Shown here: in pieces, positions 17,601 through 26,295 of the stretch
Position numbering within the stretch: the stretch's first letter is position 1
How the letters are laid out: each line of letters begins with the position of its first letter
NCBI GenBank assembly: GCA_034670065.1
Contig: JAXMOG010000001.1
Span: forward strand, 310,001 to 374,000
Source of the DNA: Mesobacterium_A sp034670065
GTDB lineage: Bacteria; Pseudomonadota; Alphaproteobacteria; Rhodobacterales; Rhodobacteraceae
Length of the DNA stretch: 64,000 nucleotides
Direction: 5' to 3'
Program-made: the position numbers and the translations under genes
Notes under the pieces: generated by a model
What the model was told of the DNA's origin: nothing
What the model saw: only the letters and a program-made list of their open reading frames with translations
The model's database searches: none

Positions 17601-19355
17601 ATGAAAAGCGAAATGACCGGTGCTAAAATGGTGGTTCAAGCCCTTCGTGAACAGGGTGTGGACACGGTATTTGGATACCCCGGCGGCGCGGTCCTACCGA
17701 TTTACGACGAAATTTTTCAGCAAAACGCTATTCAGCATATTCTGGTTCGTCACGAACAAGGCGCGGTACACGCCGCCGAAGGTTATGCCCGTTCCACCGG
17801 TAAGCCCGGTGTTGTTCTGGTAACGTCTGGCCCTGGCGCCACAAACGCCGTGACCGGTCTGACCGATGCTTTGATGGATTCGATTCCAATCGTTGTTCTG
17901 ACTGGCCAGGTGCCGACCTTTATGATCGGCTCTGATGCGTTTCAGGAAGCTGACACCGTGGGGATCACCCGCCCCTGCACCAAAATGAACTGGTTGGTGA
18001 AGGACACCAAAGACCTGTCCGGCACCATTCATGAGGCGTTCCATGTCGCCACGGCCGGCCGCCCTGGCCCGGTTTTGATCGACATTCCCAAGGATGTGCA
18101 GTTTGCCAGCGCCGATTACACACCGCGTCCCAAGGTGCACACAGGTCACTACAGCCCACAGATGAAGGGCGACAAAGAGACCATTCTGCAATTGGTAGAA
18201 GCCATCGAAACCGCCAAAAGACCAGTGTTTTATACGGGTGGCGGCGTCATCAACTCTGGCCCTGCGGCCAGCCAGTTGCTGCGCGAATTGGTTGAAGCCA
18301 CCGGCATGCCAATCACATCCACCTTGATGGGGCTGGGTGCCTACCCCGCCTCCGGCAAAAACTGGCTGGGAATGCTGGGGATGCATGGTCTGTACGAAGC
18401 CAACTTGGCGATGCACGGCTGTGATCTGATGATCAACATCGGTGCGCGGTTTGATGACCGTATAACCGGCCGTCTGGATGCGTTCAGTCCCAAGTCAATG
18501 AAGGCGCATATCGACATTGATCCTTCCTCGATCAACAAGGTGATCCGTGTGGATATGCCAATTGTTGGCGATGTGGCCCATGTGTTGGAAGACGTTCTGA
18601 AAATCTGGAAGTCGCGTGGCCGCAAGGTGAACCGCGAAGGATTGCAGAAATGGTGGGCGCAGATTGACGAATGGCGCAAAGTAGATTGCCTGAAGTTCAC
18701 GCCCTCCAAAGGCACCATTCGCCCACAGCACGCGCTGGCCCGTTTGGAAGCACTGACCAAAGGGCGTGATCGCTATATCTGTACCGAGGTTGGCCAACAC
18801 CAGATGTGGGCCGCGCAGTATCTGGGCTTCGAAGATCCGAACCGCTGGATGACATCCGGTGGATTGGGCACCATGGGGTATGGTTTCCCAGCATCGATCG
18901 GCGTGCAAATGGCACATCGCGATGCCCTGGTGATCAACGTTGCTGGTGAAGCGTCTTGGTTGATGAACATGCAGGAAATGGGCACAGCCGTGCAGTATCG
19001 TTTGCCGGTTAAACAGTTCATTCTGAACAACGAACGGCTTGGCATGGTGCGTCAGTGGCAGCAATTGCTGCACGGAGAGCGGTATTCACACTCCTGGTCG
19101 GATTCGTTGCCCGATTTCGTGAAATTGGCCGAAGCGTTTGGCGCCAAGGGCATTCAATGCAGTGATCCGGCTGATCTGGACGATGCGATCATGGAGATGC
19201 TGGAATACGATGGTCCCGTGATCTTTGACTGTTTGGTTGAAAAGCACGAAAACTGCTATCCGATGATCCTGTCAGGTGATCCGCATAACAAGATGATGAT
19301 GGGTGACGCGACAGGAACCAATGCCATTGAAGGCAAAGGCGCCGTGCTGGTGTAA
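17601..19355 (+). CDS. ilvB: acetolactate synthase, large (catalytic) subunit
   Basis: 584 residues from the ATG at 17601, which has GGAG seven bases upstream. It condenses pyruvate with pyruvate or 2-oxobutyrate, the first shared step of valine, leucine and isoleucine synthesis. The TPP-dependent fold shows the catalytic Glu in RHEQGAVHAAEGYA, the FAD-region GARFDDRITG, and a TPP site where the usual GDGS reads GEAS (nt 18944-18955) before WLMNMQE. The downstream small subunit gene is in the same operon. Expression is probably set by the upstream leader-peptide attenuator. Confidence 0.97.
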   Translation: MKSEMTGAKMVVQALREQGVDTVFGYPGGAVLPIYDEIFQQNAIQHILVRHEQGAVHAAEGYARSTGKPGVVLVTSGPGATNAVTGLTDALMDSIPIVVLTGQVPTFMIGSDAFQEADTVGITRPCTKMNWLVKDTKDLSGTIHEAFHVATAGRPGPVLIDIPKDVQFASADYTPRPKVHTGHYSPQMKGDKETILQLVEAIETAKRPVFYTGGGVINSGPAASQLLRELVEATGMPITSTLMGLGAYPASGKNWLGMLGMHGLYEANLAMHGCDLMINIGARFDDRITGRLDAFSPKSMKAHIDIDPSSINKVIRVDMPIVGDVAHVLEDVLKIWKSRGRKVNREGLQKWWAQIDEWRKVDCLKFTPSKGTIRPQHALARLEALTKGRDRYICTEVGQHQMWAAQYLGFEDPNRWMTSGGLGTMGYGFPASIGVQMAHRDALVINVAGEASWLMNMQEMGTAVQYRLPVKQFILNNERLGMVRQWQQLLHGERYSHSWSDSLPDFVKLAEAFGAKGIQCSDPADLDDAIMEMLEYDGPVIFDCLVEKHENCYPMILSGDPHNKMMMGDATGTNAIEGKGAVLV

Positions 19356-19361
19356 CGGGGT

Positions 19362-19413
19362 GCGGGCCAGGATTTGGCCCGCCCGGGCAAACGGGGACTT
19401 CTCGTCTTTGCCC
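19362..19413 (+). promoter_or_regulatory. two hairpins between ilvB and ilvN
   Basis: GCGGGCCA (19362-19369) pairs with TGGCCCGC (19375-19382) around a five-base loop; GGGCAAA (19385-19391) pairs with TTTGCCC (19407-19413). Neither is followed by a T run, so they are more likely message-stability or processing elements than terminators. Confidence 0.6.
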
Positions 19414-19504
19414 AACGATATATTCGGGATCATTAAAGTACTTCGCGTCGCCATGTCCTAAGGGGGACAAGACCGGCGCAGCCAGACAGAAAAGCGAGAA
19501 AGCC

Positions 19505-20065
19505 ATGTCGCCGCTACACATTAAAAAAGGGTCCAACAAGCACTCGGCCTATAACTTGCGGCCGAACTTTTCGGATGTCCAAGAAACCCACACCATCGCG
19601 GTTTTGGTCGATAACGAAGCCGGTGTTCTGGCGCGGGTGATCGGATTGTTTTCCGGGCGTGGTTACAACATCGAAAGCTTGACCGTCGCTGAAGTGGATC
19701 ACGAAGGTCATCTAAGCCGCATCACCATTGTCACAACTGGTACGCCCCAGGTCATTGAACAGATCAAAGCGCAGCTAGGCCGCATCGTTCCGGTACATGA
19801 AGTGCATGACCTGACGGTTGAAGGCAGCTCTGTTGAGCGGGAATTGGCGCTGTTTAAGGTTGCAGGTACTGGCGACAAACGTGTTGAGGCCTTGCGTCTG
19901 GCCGATATTTTCCGCGCGAATGTGGTGGACAGTACCTTGGAAAGCTTTGTGTTTCAGCTGACTGGCACACCAGAAAAGATTGATGCTTTTGCTGATCTGA
20001 TGCGTCCGCTTGGCTTGATCGAAGTCGCCCGTACCGGTGTAGCCGCCTTGGCCCGCGGTTCTTAA
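19505..20065 (+). CDS. ilvN: acetolactate synthase, small (regulatory) subunit
   Basis: 186 residues. An ACT domain at about residues 28-100 (HTIAVLVDNEAGVLARVIGL, then GYNIESLTVAEVD) binds valine for feedback inhibition, and the C-terminal ALS_ss_C domain follows (GDKRVEALRLADIFRANVVD). It raises activity of the IlvB subunit and gives it feedback control. It lies 149 bp after ilvB with two intercistronic hairpins, and is followed by a strong terminator. Members are also named ilvH; the symbol is interchangeable. Confidence 0.96.
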   Translation: MSPLHIKKGSNKHSAYNLRPNFSDVQETHTIAVLVDNEAGVLARVIGLFSGRGYNIESLTVAEVDHEGHLSRITIVTTGTPQVIEQIKAQLGRIVPVHEVHDLTVEGSSVERELALFKVAGTGDKRVEALRLADIFRANVVDSTLESFVFQLTGTPEKIDAFADLMRPLGLIEVARTGVAALARGS

Positions 20066-20094
20066 GTACCAATCAAACTGGCTAAATCGTTTGG

Positions 20095-20122
20095 AATGCC
20101 TCGTAATTGCGGGGCATTTTTT
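20095..20122 (+). terminator. ilvBN terminator
   Basis: AATGCCTCG pairs with CGGGGCATT around a six-base loop (one T-G pair), followed by a T run. It sits 30 bases after the ilvN stop. Confidence 0.87.
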
Positions 20123-20423
20123 ATTTGCTCCGGGTCTCTTTGCAAAACCCTTTGCCTTGGACCCCTTGCCGACAGTCAAAAATTCCGAAAAGAGGAAAAG
20201 GGTTAGAAGCCCGGCTGAGCACCAGAACTCTGGATACGAATGGACGCCGATCAGATCCTGCCCAATGTCAATAACAACGGACAGTCCCTATTCTGATCAC
20301 CAACGCAGAAAATATATCGAACCGACGGGATTCAGACCCCCTGTATCCGCCGAGGGATAGTATCAGCTGGTAATTGCCCGAACCTTGAGGTCATTTTTAA
20401 CCAATCACCTCGGGACCAATGAC
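20123..20423. other. intergenic region without a recognised gene
   Basis: No credible coding frame with a ribosome site is seen. Nested complementary segments are present: GGATAC (20232-20237) with GTATCC (20343-20348), GATCAGA (20249-20255) with TCTGATC (20292-20298), and TGTC (20266-20269) with GACA (20280-20283). These could fold into one long stem, but no known RNA family is recognised and no promoter is obvious. Confidence 0.3.
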
Positions 20424-20738
20424 TTACGCGATCTCGCTCAGCATTAGGGAAGACAGCGCAGATGCACCAACCATGTTTTCTGCACGGCTTAACACACCAA
20501 CCAAGTCAGGCAGCGCATTGGGCGCAACCAAGCGCGGTTTTCGGGCAAACCTGAGTTTTCGTTGTTGCTTCAGTTCAAAACGCACCAAGTCGCCAGCTGC
20601 CAATTTTTGAGGCTGGTCGATTTCGACATCACTGCTTTTGTAAAGCGCCAACTCGCCATGATCTTCGCACCAAATCACCGCAGCTTCGGTCGACTGGTCC
20701 ACCCACAAGATGACACCGAACATTTCATTGTGTTTCAA
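20424..20738 (-). CDS. conserved-looking small protein, unknown
   Basis: 104 residues. The N-terminal 65 residues are predicted mostly beta strand (GVILWVDQSTEAAVIWCEDH, then LAAGDLVRFELKQQRKLRFA), a pattern reminiscent of small OB-like or cold-shock-like barrels, followed by a helical tail. No family can be named with confidence. It is divergent from a helix-turn-helix regulator gene, with 234 bp between the two starts, which may point to a shared control region. Confidence 0.6.
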   Translation of the reverse strand: MKHNEMFGVILWVDQSTEAAVIWCEDHGELALYKSSDVEIDQPQKLAAGDLVRFELKQQRKLRFARKPRLVAPNALPDLVGVLSRAENMVGASALSSLMLSEIA

Positions 20739-20972
20739 GGCTTTGTCCCCTTGGTTTTATTTCGGTACAAGAGTCAGTTTGCCCTATCTTTTTCGCAACG
20801 GATATTACTGTTCCCGTGACCGAACACTTGCATTTTGTGATAAACGGCAGCATTCTTGTATCGGAACAGCTTCAGTTGTGACGCGATTTAGCATCATGTC
20901 GATCTGAAAATGCCACTGTTATAATTGATCAATCTGTAGTCAGCTGAAAAAAACAACCAGGCCGGGAAACTA

Positions 20973-21791
20973 ATGCCAGAAAAGACCAATAAGGTGACTA
21001 AAACGCCTAGCCCAGCAGACCTACGGAATATGTTTGGTGCGAACTTGCGTCATCTGGCCAGCAATGCTGTTTCAATTTCTGCGTTGTGCCGCGATTTACA
21101 CATTAACCGCACACAGTTTAACAGATACTTAGCAGGCGAGAGTTTCCCGCGGCCGGATGTTTTGCATCGGATTTGCAGCTTCTTTGATGTCGATGCCCGC
21201 ATTTTGCTGGAACCAGTTGAAACAATATCCAACATTGGAACCTCGGGGTTAAACCATCCAGAAGTCCGCGATTTTCTGACCAGTACAGAAGCAATTGTTG
21301 AACCGACACTATTTCCAGACGGAATATACCGGTTTTGCCGCCGGAGTTTTCTGGACGACGATCAATTTGTGATAGGTTTGGCCAAAGTGTATCGCAAAGA
21401 CGAACGGTGTTTTTTGCGCGGCTATGAGGCGAAAGAAGCAATGCGTTCTCAAGGCCTTCCAGAAACGTCGCATGAGCGGGAATTTCGCGGTTCTGTCCTT
21501 CCGCAAGAAGGCGGTGTTGCGATGTTGATCAGTCGCCGCAACTCTTTGACGTTTTCGTTTAATTTCGTCTCGCCTGTGAACTCTTTCAAGAACAACCACT
21601 GGATCGGTTATACGGCACGTACCGCACCCGAGGGCGTTACAGGCAGCCGCGCCGCGCGGTTGGTGGTTGAGAAATTGGACAATACCTGCGGAGAGATCTT
21701 GGCCGCCGCACGATCAGTTGGGTATTGCACAGCGGATGAGCTGTTGCCCTACCACCGCAACCTGTTGCGCATCGACGCAAATTTCCGTTAA
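20973..21791 (+). CDS. XRE-like helix-turn-helix transcriptional regulator
   Basis: 272 residues. An N-terminal XRE-like helix-turn-helix at about residues 16-72 (LRHLASNAVSISALCRDLHI then NRTQFNRYLAGESFPRPDVL) is followed by a roughly 190-residue domain that is not recognised and may bind a ligand. The gene is monocistronic, divergent from the 104-residue protein gene. Its targets are unknown; the shared 234-bp region is the first place to look. Confidence 0.8.
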   Translation: MPEKTNKVTKTPSPADLRNMFGANLRHLASNAVSISALCRDLHINRTQFNRYLAGESFPRPDVLHRICSFFDVDARILLEPVETISNIGTSGLNHPEVRDFLTSTEAIVEPTLFPDGIYRFCRRSFLDDDQFVIGLAKVYRKDERCFLRGYEAKEAMRSQGLPETSHEREFRGSVLPQEGGVAMLISRRNSLTFSFNFVSPVNSFKNNHWIGYTARTAPEGVTGSRAARLVVEKLDNTCGEILAAARSVGYCTADELLPYHRNLLRIDANFR

Positions 21792-21799
21792 TTTATCCG

Positions 21800-22063
21800 T
21801 CAGTTCTGGCGCTGTCTTCGACCCTGTCGTTTCGGTCGATCCGTCATTGTTGCGGTGCCTTCACGCAGGATGTTTGTCATTGGGTGATCTTCGGCACCGT
21901 AGCGTGACAACAAATCTGTCAAAGACTGTTGTGCATTGGCGTCAACTGGCACGGATAGCGCCCAGTCCAGGAAAATCGACCGGCATTCTTCCAGCGTGAT
22001 GTTCTCGATCCGATAGGCTTCGCGGATCAGGCCTTTGGGATCATGCGGATCGTTGTTTTTCAT
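21800..22063 (-). CDS. small hypothetical protein coupled to glnE
   Basis: 87 residues. The N-terminus DPKGLIREAYRIENITLEEC reads as amphipathic helix and the C-terminus is basic (DRPKRQGRRQRQN). The start overlaps the glnE stop by four bases (ATGA-type), so it is translated with glnE. Similar short frames after glnE are plausible in related genomes, but no function is known. A link to nitrogen control is inference from position alone. Confidence 0.75.
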   Translation of the reverse strand: MKNNDPHDPKGLIREAYRIENITLEECRSIFLDWALSVPVDANAQQSLTDLLSRYGAEDHPMTNILREGTATMTDRPKRQGRRQRQN

Positions 22064-24846
22064 GTCGTCTCCTGTGGTTTCTCAGGCAAGGCCGCATTGA
22101 TATGCGCGGCGGCAATTTCCGCGCGTGTGACCAATTCCGATTCCAGCGCCTCTATATCGGGACAGTTGGTCAGACGGCATAGAAAAGTGGCCCCCTCAGC
22201 GCCCAAGCTGTCACGATTCAGCACACCACTGCTGATCAGGCGAACGCCGGTCTGCAGAGCCCAGTAAAGGTGATAGGATTCTGTCAAATCCTGCACGGCT
22301 TTTGCCGACAGCCAACCGTCTTGCGTGCCACTGGTCAGTCCTTTTTCAACGTCGCGGGTGGCGGTGCCGGACAACAACGCCGCGGTTTGGGCAATCAGTT
22401 CAATATCCTGCATGCGCCCCTGCCCCAGCTTGGGTTCAAACCCACCGACAGCTCCCTTGGCGCTGGCGATACGGTCGCGCATTTCGGACACGTCCTGCAG
22501 AATACTGGCTCTGTCTACGTCTCTGGACAAAACATTGCTGCGCACCTGCGCCACATCGGCCGCCAGCGCCTCTGGCCCGGCAATCACCCGCGCCCGCGTC
22601 AAGGCCAGATGTTCCCACGTCCACGCGTCGTTTTCCTGATAATTCCGAAAGGCTTCCAGCGATGTTGCAACGGGCCCCTGATTGCCCGAAGGCCGCAAGC
22701 GCATGTCAATTTCGTACAGCTTGCCCTCGGCCATTGGCGCAGTCATCGCCGTTACAAGCGCTTGTGTCAGTCGCGCATAATAGGCCCGGCTGGCCAGTGG
22801 TCTGGGCCCTTCTGAGCTGTCCTGCCCATCCGGATCATAGATCACAATCAAATCCAGATCCGAGCGTGCATGCAGCCGCCCGGCCCCCAAGCTGCCCATG
22901 CCCAACACAACCGCGCCACGCCCAGGACACGGGCCGTGTTTGCGGGCAAACTCCTCTTTTACATAGGGTAACAGACCGGCCACGGACACTTCGGCCAGAT
23001 CTGAATATTGCCGCCCGGCATCGGCGGCATCGATCAACCCGCGCAGCAGGTGAACACCGGTTCGAAAGTGCCATTCCTTGCCCCAACGGCGTGTGGCGTC
23101 CAAGCGCGTTTCGTAATCGCGCTCTCGTTCCAGAACGGCGCGCAAATCGTCTTGCAAAGCCGGTTTATCTGGCCAATCGTCAAAGAACGCACCGCCAATC
23201 ACGGCATCAAAGACGGATGCATTCCGCGCCAGATACTGCGCCAGATCCGGCGACGTGCTGACGATATCAATCAACAAATCCACCAGTTGCGGGTTGGCTT
23301 CGAACAGCGAAAACAATTGCACCCCGGCGGGCAATTGTTCCAAAAACCCATCAAAGGCCAGCAATGCTTCATCCGGGCGGGTGGCCGCGCGTAGACGGCC
23401 CAGAATATCAGGTTTCAGACGATCAAAGATCTCGACCGCGCGTTCAGACCGCAGCGCAGGATAGGTGCGCCAACGATTGGTGATGGCGATGTCTTCTTTG
23501 GTTTCTTGGATGTCTGTGTCTTGCTCGTCGGGCGCAAAGAAATTCTCTGTCAGCGTATGCACTTGGTCCAGACGCGCACGCAGATCGCGCTTCATTTCAT
23601 CGGTTGATATCCCCATGAACGCGGCCAACCTGTCCATGCCATCATCGCCGTTGGGCAGGCTATGCGTTTGGGTGTCCTGGATCATCTGAAGCCGGTGCTC
23701 AACCTCGCGGTGATGTCGGTAATGATCGGTCAATGCGGCGGCCAGCGTGTCTGGTATCCAGCCTTTTTCCGCCAGGCTTTGCAGCCCCGGTACAGTGCCG
23801 CGTGTGCGTAGTTCTGGATCGCGCCCACCGGCGATCAGTTGTCGCGTTTGGGTGAAAAACTCGATTTCCCGAATGCCACCGCGGCCGAGTTTCATGTTGT
23901 GACCAGACAGCGAAATTGGTCCACCGGTGCCTTTGTGTTTGCGGATGGCCAGCCGCATATTGTGGGCATCTTCGATTGCTGCAAAATCCAGATGTCGCCG
24001 CCAGACAAAGGGGCGCAATACGTCCTGAAACCGGGTGCCTGCATCAATATCACCGGCGCAAGGCCGCGCTTTGATCCAAGCGGCGCGTTCCCATGTGCGG
24101 CCAAGGCTTTCATAATAGCGTTCGGCGGCTTCCATCGTCATGCATACAGGGGTGACAGACGGGTCAGGACGCAAACGCAGATCGACGCGGAACACATATC
24201 CATCGCCAGTTACGTCGTTCATCATGGCCGACGCTTTGCGTGTGGCGCGCACCAGGCTGGCGCGGGCCTCTTGATAATCATCACGGCTATAGCGCGTTTC
24301 ATCGAACAGGCAGATCAGGTCGATATCAGAGGAATAGTTCAGCTCGCGCGCGCCGCCCTTGCCCATTGCGAACACGGCAATGCCCCCAGCGGTGGCGATA
24401 TCGTCTTCGGTGGCGCCGGGCAGTTTTTTGCGTTTTATTTCTGCGCCAACAGCCGCTTGGAACGACAGCTGGCAGGCCAAATCCGCATAATCGCTTAATG
24501 TGCCTGTCACCTGTTCCAGTGACCATACTCCGGCCAGATCAGCCATGGCCGTCAGCAATGCGATCCGGCGTTTGCCTTGTCGCAAAGCCTTGGCCAGGTG
24601 ATCGGGGGGTGTTGAATGCAGCGCTGTATACAGCTCGGCCACAGCGCCTTCTGGATTGTATGCAGCGGTTTCAAACCAGTCTGCTTCCTGTTCCAACAGC
24701 TTGGCCAAATACGGGCTGCATCCTGCGGTGCCAGCCACCAACTTGGCCATGTCCCCCTGCGCCCAAGGCAAAGCGGCCAAAACATCGGCGCCGCGATCGG
24801 CATCATAGGGAATTGGAGTTCGGGTGATATTGTCCACAATGTTCAT
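22060..24846 (-). CDS. glnE: bifunctional glutamine synthetase adenylyltransferase / adenylyl-removing enzyme
   Basis: 928 residues with two nucleotidyltransferase domains. The first carries GKGGARELNYSSDIDLICLF (about residues 155-175) and the second GMGSLGAGRLHARSDLDLIV (about 670-690), each with the paired Asp of the family. The N-terminal domain removes AMP from glutamine synthetase and the C-terminal domain adds it, in response to PII proteins and glutamine. The gene is followed by an overlapping 87-codon frame. The 288 bp upstream hold no recognised gene but contain a perfect 12-bp palindrome. Confidence 0.97.
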   Translation of the reverse strand: MNIVDNITRTPIPYDADRGADVLAALPWAQGDMAKLVAGTAGCSPYLAKLLEQEADWFETAAYNPEGAVAELYTALHSTPPDHLAKALRQGKRRIALLTAMADLAGVWSLEQVTGTLSDYADLACQLSFQAAVGAEIKRKKLPGATEDDIATAGGIAVFAMGKGGARELNYSSDIDLICLFDETRYSRDDYQEARASLVRATRKASAMMNDVTGDGYVFRVDLRLRPDPSVTPVCMTMEAAERYYESLGRTWERAAWIKARPCAGDIDAGTRFQDVLRPFVWRRHLDFAAIEDAHNMRLAIRKHKGTGGPISLSGHNMKLGRGGIREIEFFTQTRQLIAGGRDPELRTRGTVPGLQSLAEKGWIPDTLAAALTDHYRHHREVEHRLQMIQDTQTHSLPNGDDGMDRLAAFMGISTDEMKRDLRARLDQVHTLTENFFAPDEQDTDIQETKEDIAITNRWRTYPALRSERAVEIFDRLKPDILGRLRAATRPDEALLAFDGFLEQLPAGVQLFSLFEANPQLVDLLIDIVSTSPDLAQYLARNASVFDAVIGGAFFDDWPDKPALQDDLRAVLERERDYETRLDATRRWGKEWHFRTGVHLLRGLIDAADAGRQYSDLAEVSVAGLLPYVKEEFARKHGPCPGRGAVVLGMGSLGAGRLHARSDLDLIVIYDPDGQDSSEGPRPLASRAYYARLTQALVTAMTAPMAEGKLYEIDMRLRPSGNQGPVATSLEAFRNYQENDAWTWEHLALTRARVIAGPEALAADVAQVRSNVLSRDVDRASILQDVSEMRDRIASAKGAVGGFEPKLGQGRMQDIELIAQTAALLSGTATRDVEKGLTSGTQDGWLSAKAVQDLTESYHLYWALQTGVRLISSGVLNRDSLGAEGATFLCRLTNCPDIEALESELVTRAEIAAAHINAALPEKPQETT

Positions 24847-25082
24847 GCCAGCAGAAGGCCAGAGGTCGCATGATTTGGCAATGCGAAGTTTGCGATTTTT
24901 AGTCCGCGACCAAGCGGTTACCTGTCACACGTTTTGCGATCTGATTTCGGTAAATGCGCATGTCTTCGCTCACCCGTAAACAGATTGGCCTTGGCACGGG
25001 CATTTTGCGCGCTGCGCAGGGTTGGGGCGGTGTATGACACCCATGGCCGTCAAATAACGGGGTATTTGGCGCTGCATGCAGA

Positions 25083-25094
25083 CCTGTATACAGG
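25083..25094. promoter_or_regulatory. 12-bp palindrome between alkC and glnE
   Basis: CCTGTATACAGG is a perfect palindrome with a GTATAC core, a core seen in operators of many GntR-family regulators. It lies between the 3' end of the AlkC-like gene and the 5' side of glnE. A weak CTGTCG/CGACAG stem (25110-25134) nearby may help end alkC transcription. Confidence 0.4.
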
Positions 25095-25134
25095 ATTGGT
25101 TTTGCGATACTGTCGCCACTTTCCAAAACGACAG

Positions 25135-26274
25135 CTAGCGCAGTTCAAACGGCATTTCGGCGCGATCCACGCCATTGACCTGAATAATCACCGCATGGGC
25201 GCCGGGATGCAGGGTAAAGGTCGACGCATCCGCTTTCAGTTTATGGGCTTTGCTCATATCCATGGGTTTGGCGGCTTTCAGCTTTGCCGTTTTCAATTTG
25301 AACACCTTTTCCGCCGCACCTTTGGGGCGTGCAAACCGGATGCGGTAATCCACCATGACCGGACAATCCTGTTCCGCGGTCAGGCGCAAATCGAATTTCA
25401 ATGTGTCACCCCGGTCTAGTATGGGAGTTTGAATGATCAGTTCCACATCCATGTCGGCATCAGTCCGATAGCCCAGCAATGCCAAGGCCTGTGGTTCGCC
25501 GCGTTTCACCGCCGTGCGCAGTGCATGACGCGTCATCCAATCCAATTCCTTTGGCGCTTGCTGCCCTTGTTCCTGCCAGTTCTTCAGATGTTCAACAACA
25601 ATATCAGGGTGTATTTTTGATATATCATTCAGATGGTTGGAAACCGATCTTGTGACGAAACGTGCACCATCCGCGTGCAACATATCCAAAAACTCCAACG
25701 GCACCAAAGGGTCCAACGTCAGGTTCCGTGCCCATGGCAGCCGTGGCCGGGTTCCTTCGCTGACCAGACGGCGTACATGGTAATTGTCATCGGTGGCCCA
25801 AGTCCGTAGACGCGCCAAGGTTTCGGTTGGCCAACGGTTCAGGAACGGGCGGATATAGAACTCCATCGAGAAACGTTGCGTGGCATTGTACAGTAGATCA
25901 AGCGCTGTATCGCGGTGGTCCTCCAACCCGTGACGCACAGAAAGAATGCCGGGTAAGGCATGGATAAAACGACCAAAATCATCATCCGTCTTGGTCGGGT
26001 CCAGTTTCGCTGGCATCGCTGTATGCAACGCTTCTGCCATCGCAGGAAAGGCGGTTGGCAGTTGCGTTTCCAAACAATCTGCCATCCACTCCAAACGTTC
26101 CAACAAACCAAGCTGCGGAAAACGTGAAAGCGATTGGGCTACAAACTGATCCGCATCAAACCCCGGAAGAACGGAAAATTCACTCCCCAAGTCACTTAAA
26201 GATGTGGCATTAAATAGCTCATCTTTCAGGGAAAAACCCGCTCCGGTGCCCTTTGCATCCGGTCCGCGTGCCAT
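25135..26274 (-). CDS. AlkC-like DNA alkylation repair protein
   Basis: 379 residues from the ATG at 26274 (a TTG seven codons upstream abuts the preceding stop and lacks a good ribosome site). The N-terminal two-thirds are helical repeats of the ALK type, with RFSMEFYIRPFLNRWP and NYHVRRLVSEGTRPRLPWA matching the AlkC/AlkD DNA glycosylase superfamily; these remove alkylated bases such as 3-methyladenine. The last 110 residues are beta-rich (DTLKFDLRLTAEQDCPVMVD) like the Ig-like extension found on AlkC. It follows an SDR gene on the same strand with little gap. Confidence 0.8.
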   Translation of the reverse strand: MARGPDAKGTGAGFSLKDELFNATSLSDLGSEFSVLPGFDADQFVAQSLSRFPQLGLLERLEWMADCLETQLPTAFPAMAEALHTAMPAKLDPTKTDDDFGRFIHALPGILSVRHGLEDHRDTALDLLYNATQRFSMEFYIRPFLNRWPTETLARLRTWATDDNYHVRRLVSEGTRPRLPWARNLTLDPLVPLEFLDMLHADGARFVTRSVSNHLNDISKIHPDIVVEHLKNWQEQGQQAPKELDWMTRHALRTAVKRGEPQALALLGYRTDADMDVELIIQTPILDRGDTLKFDLRLTAEQDCPVMVDYRIRFARPKGAAEKVFKLKTAKLKAAKPMDMSKAHKLKADASTFTLHPGAHAVIIQVNGVDRAEMPFELR

Positions 26275-26295
26275 CAGATTACCATCCAGTCGCAA

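Noticed and set aside
20320..20360. TTCAGACCCC near 20330 as a tRNA T-loop
   Set aside because: The stem does not pair in a tRNA-like way and the matching acceptor half lies over 100 bases away.
24899..25126. 75-codon minus-strand frame upstream of glnE
   Set aside because: No ribosome site, no plausible composition, and it covers the palindrome; likely chance.
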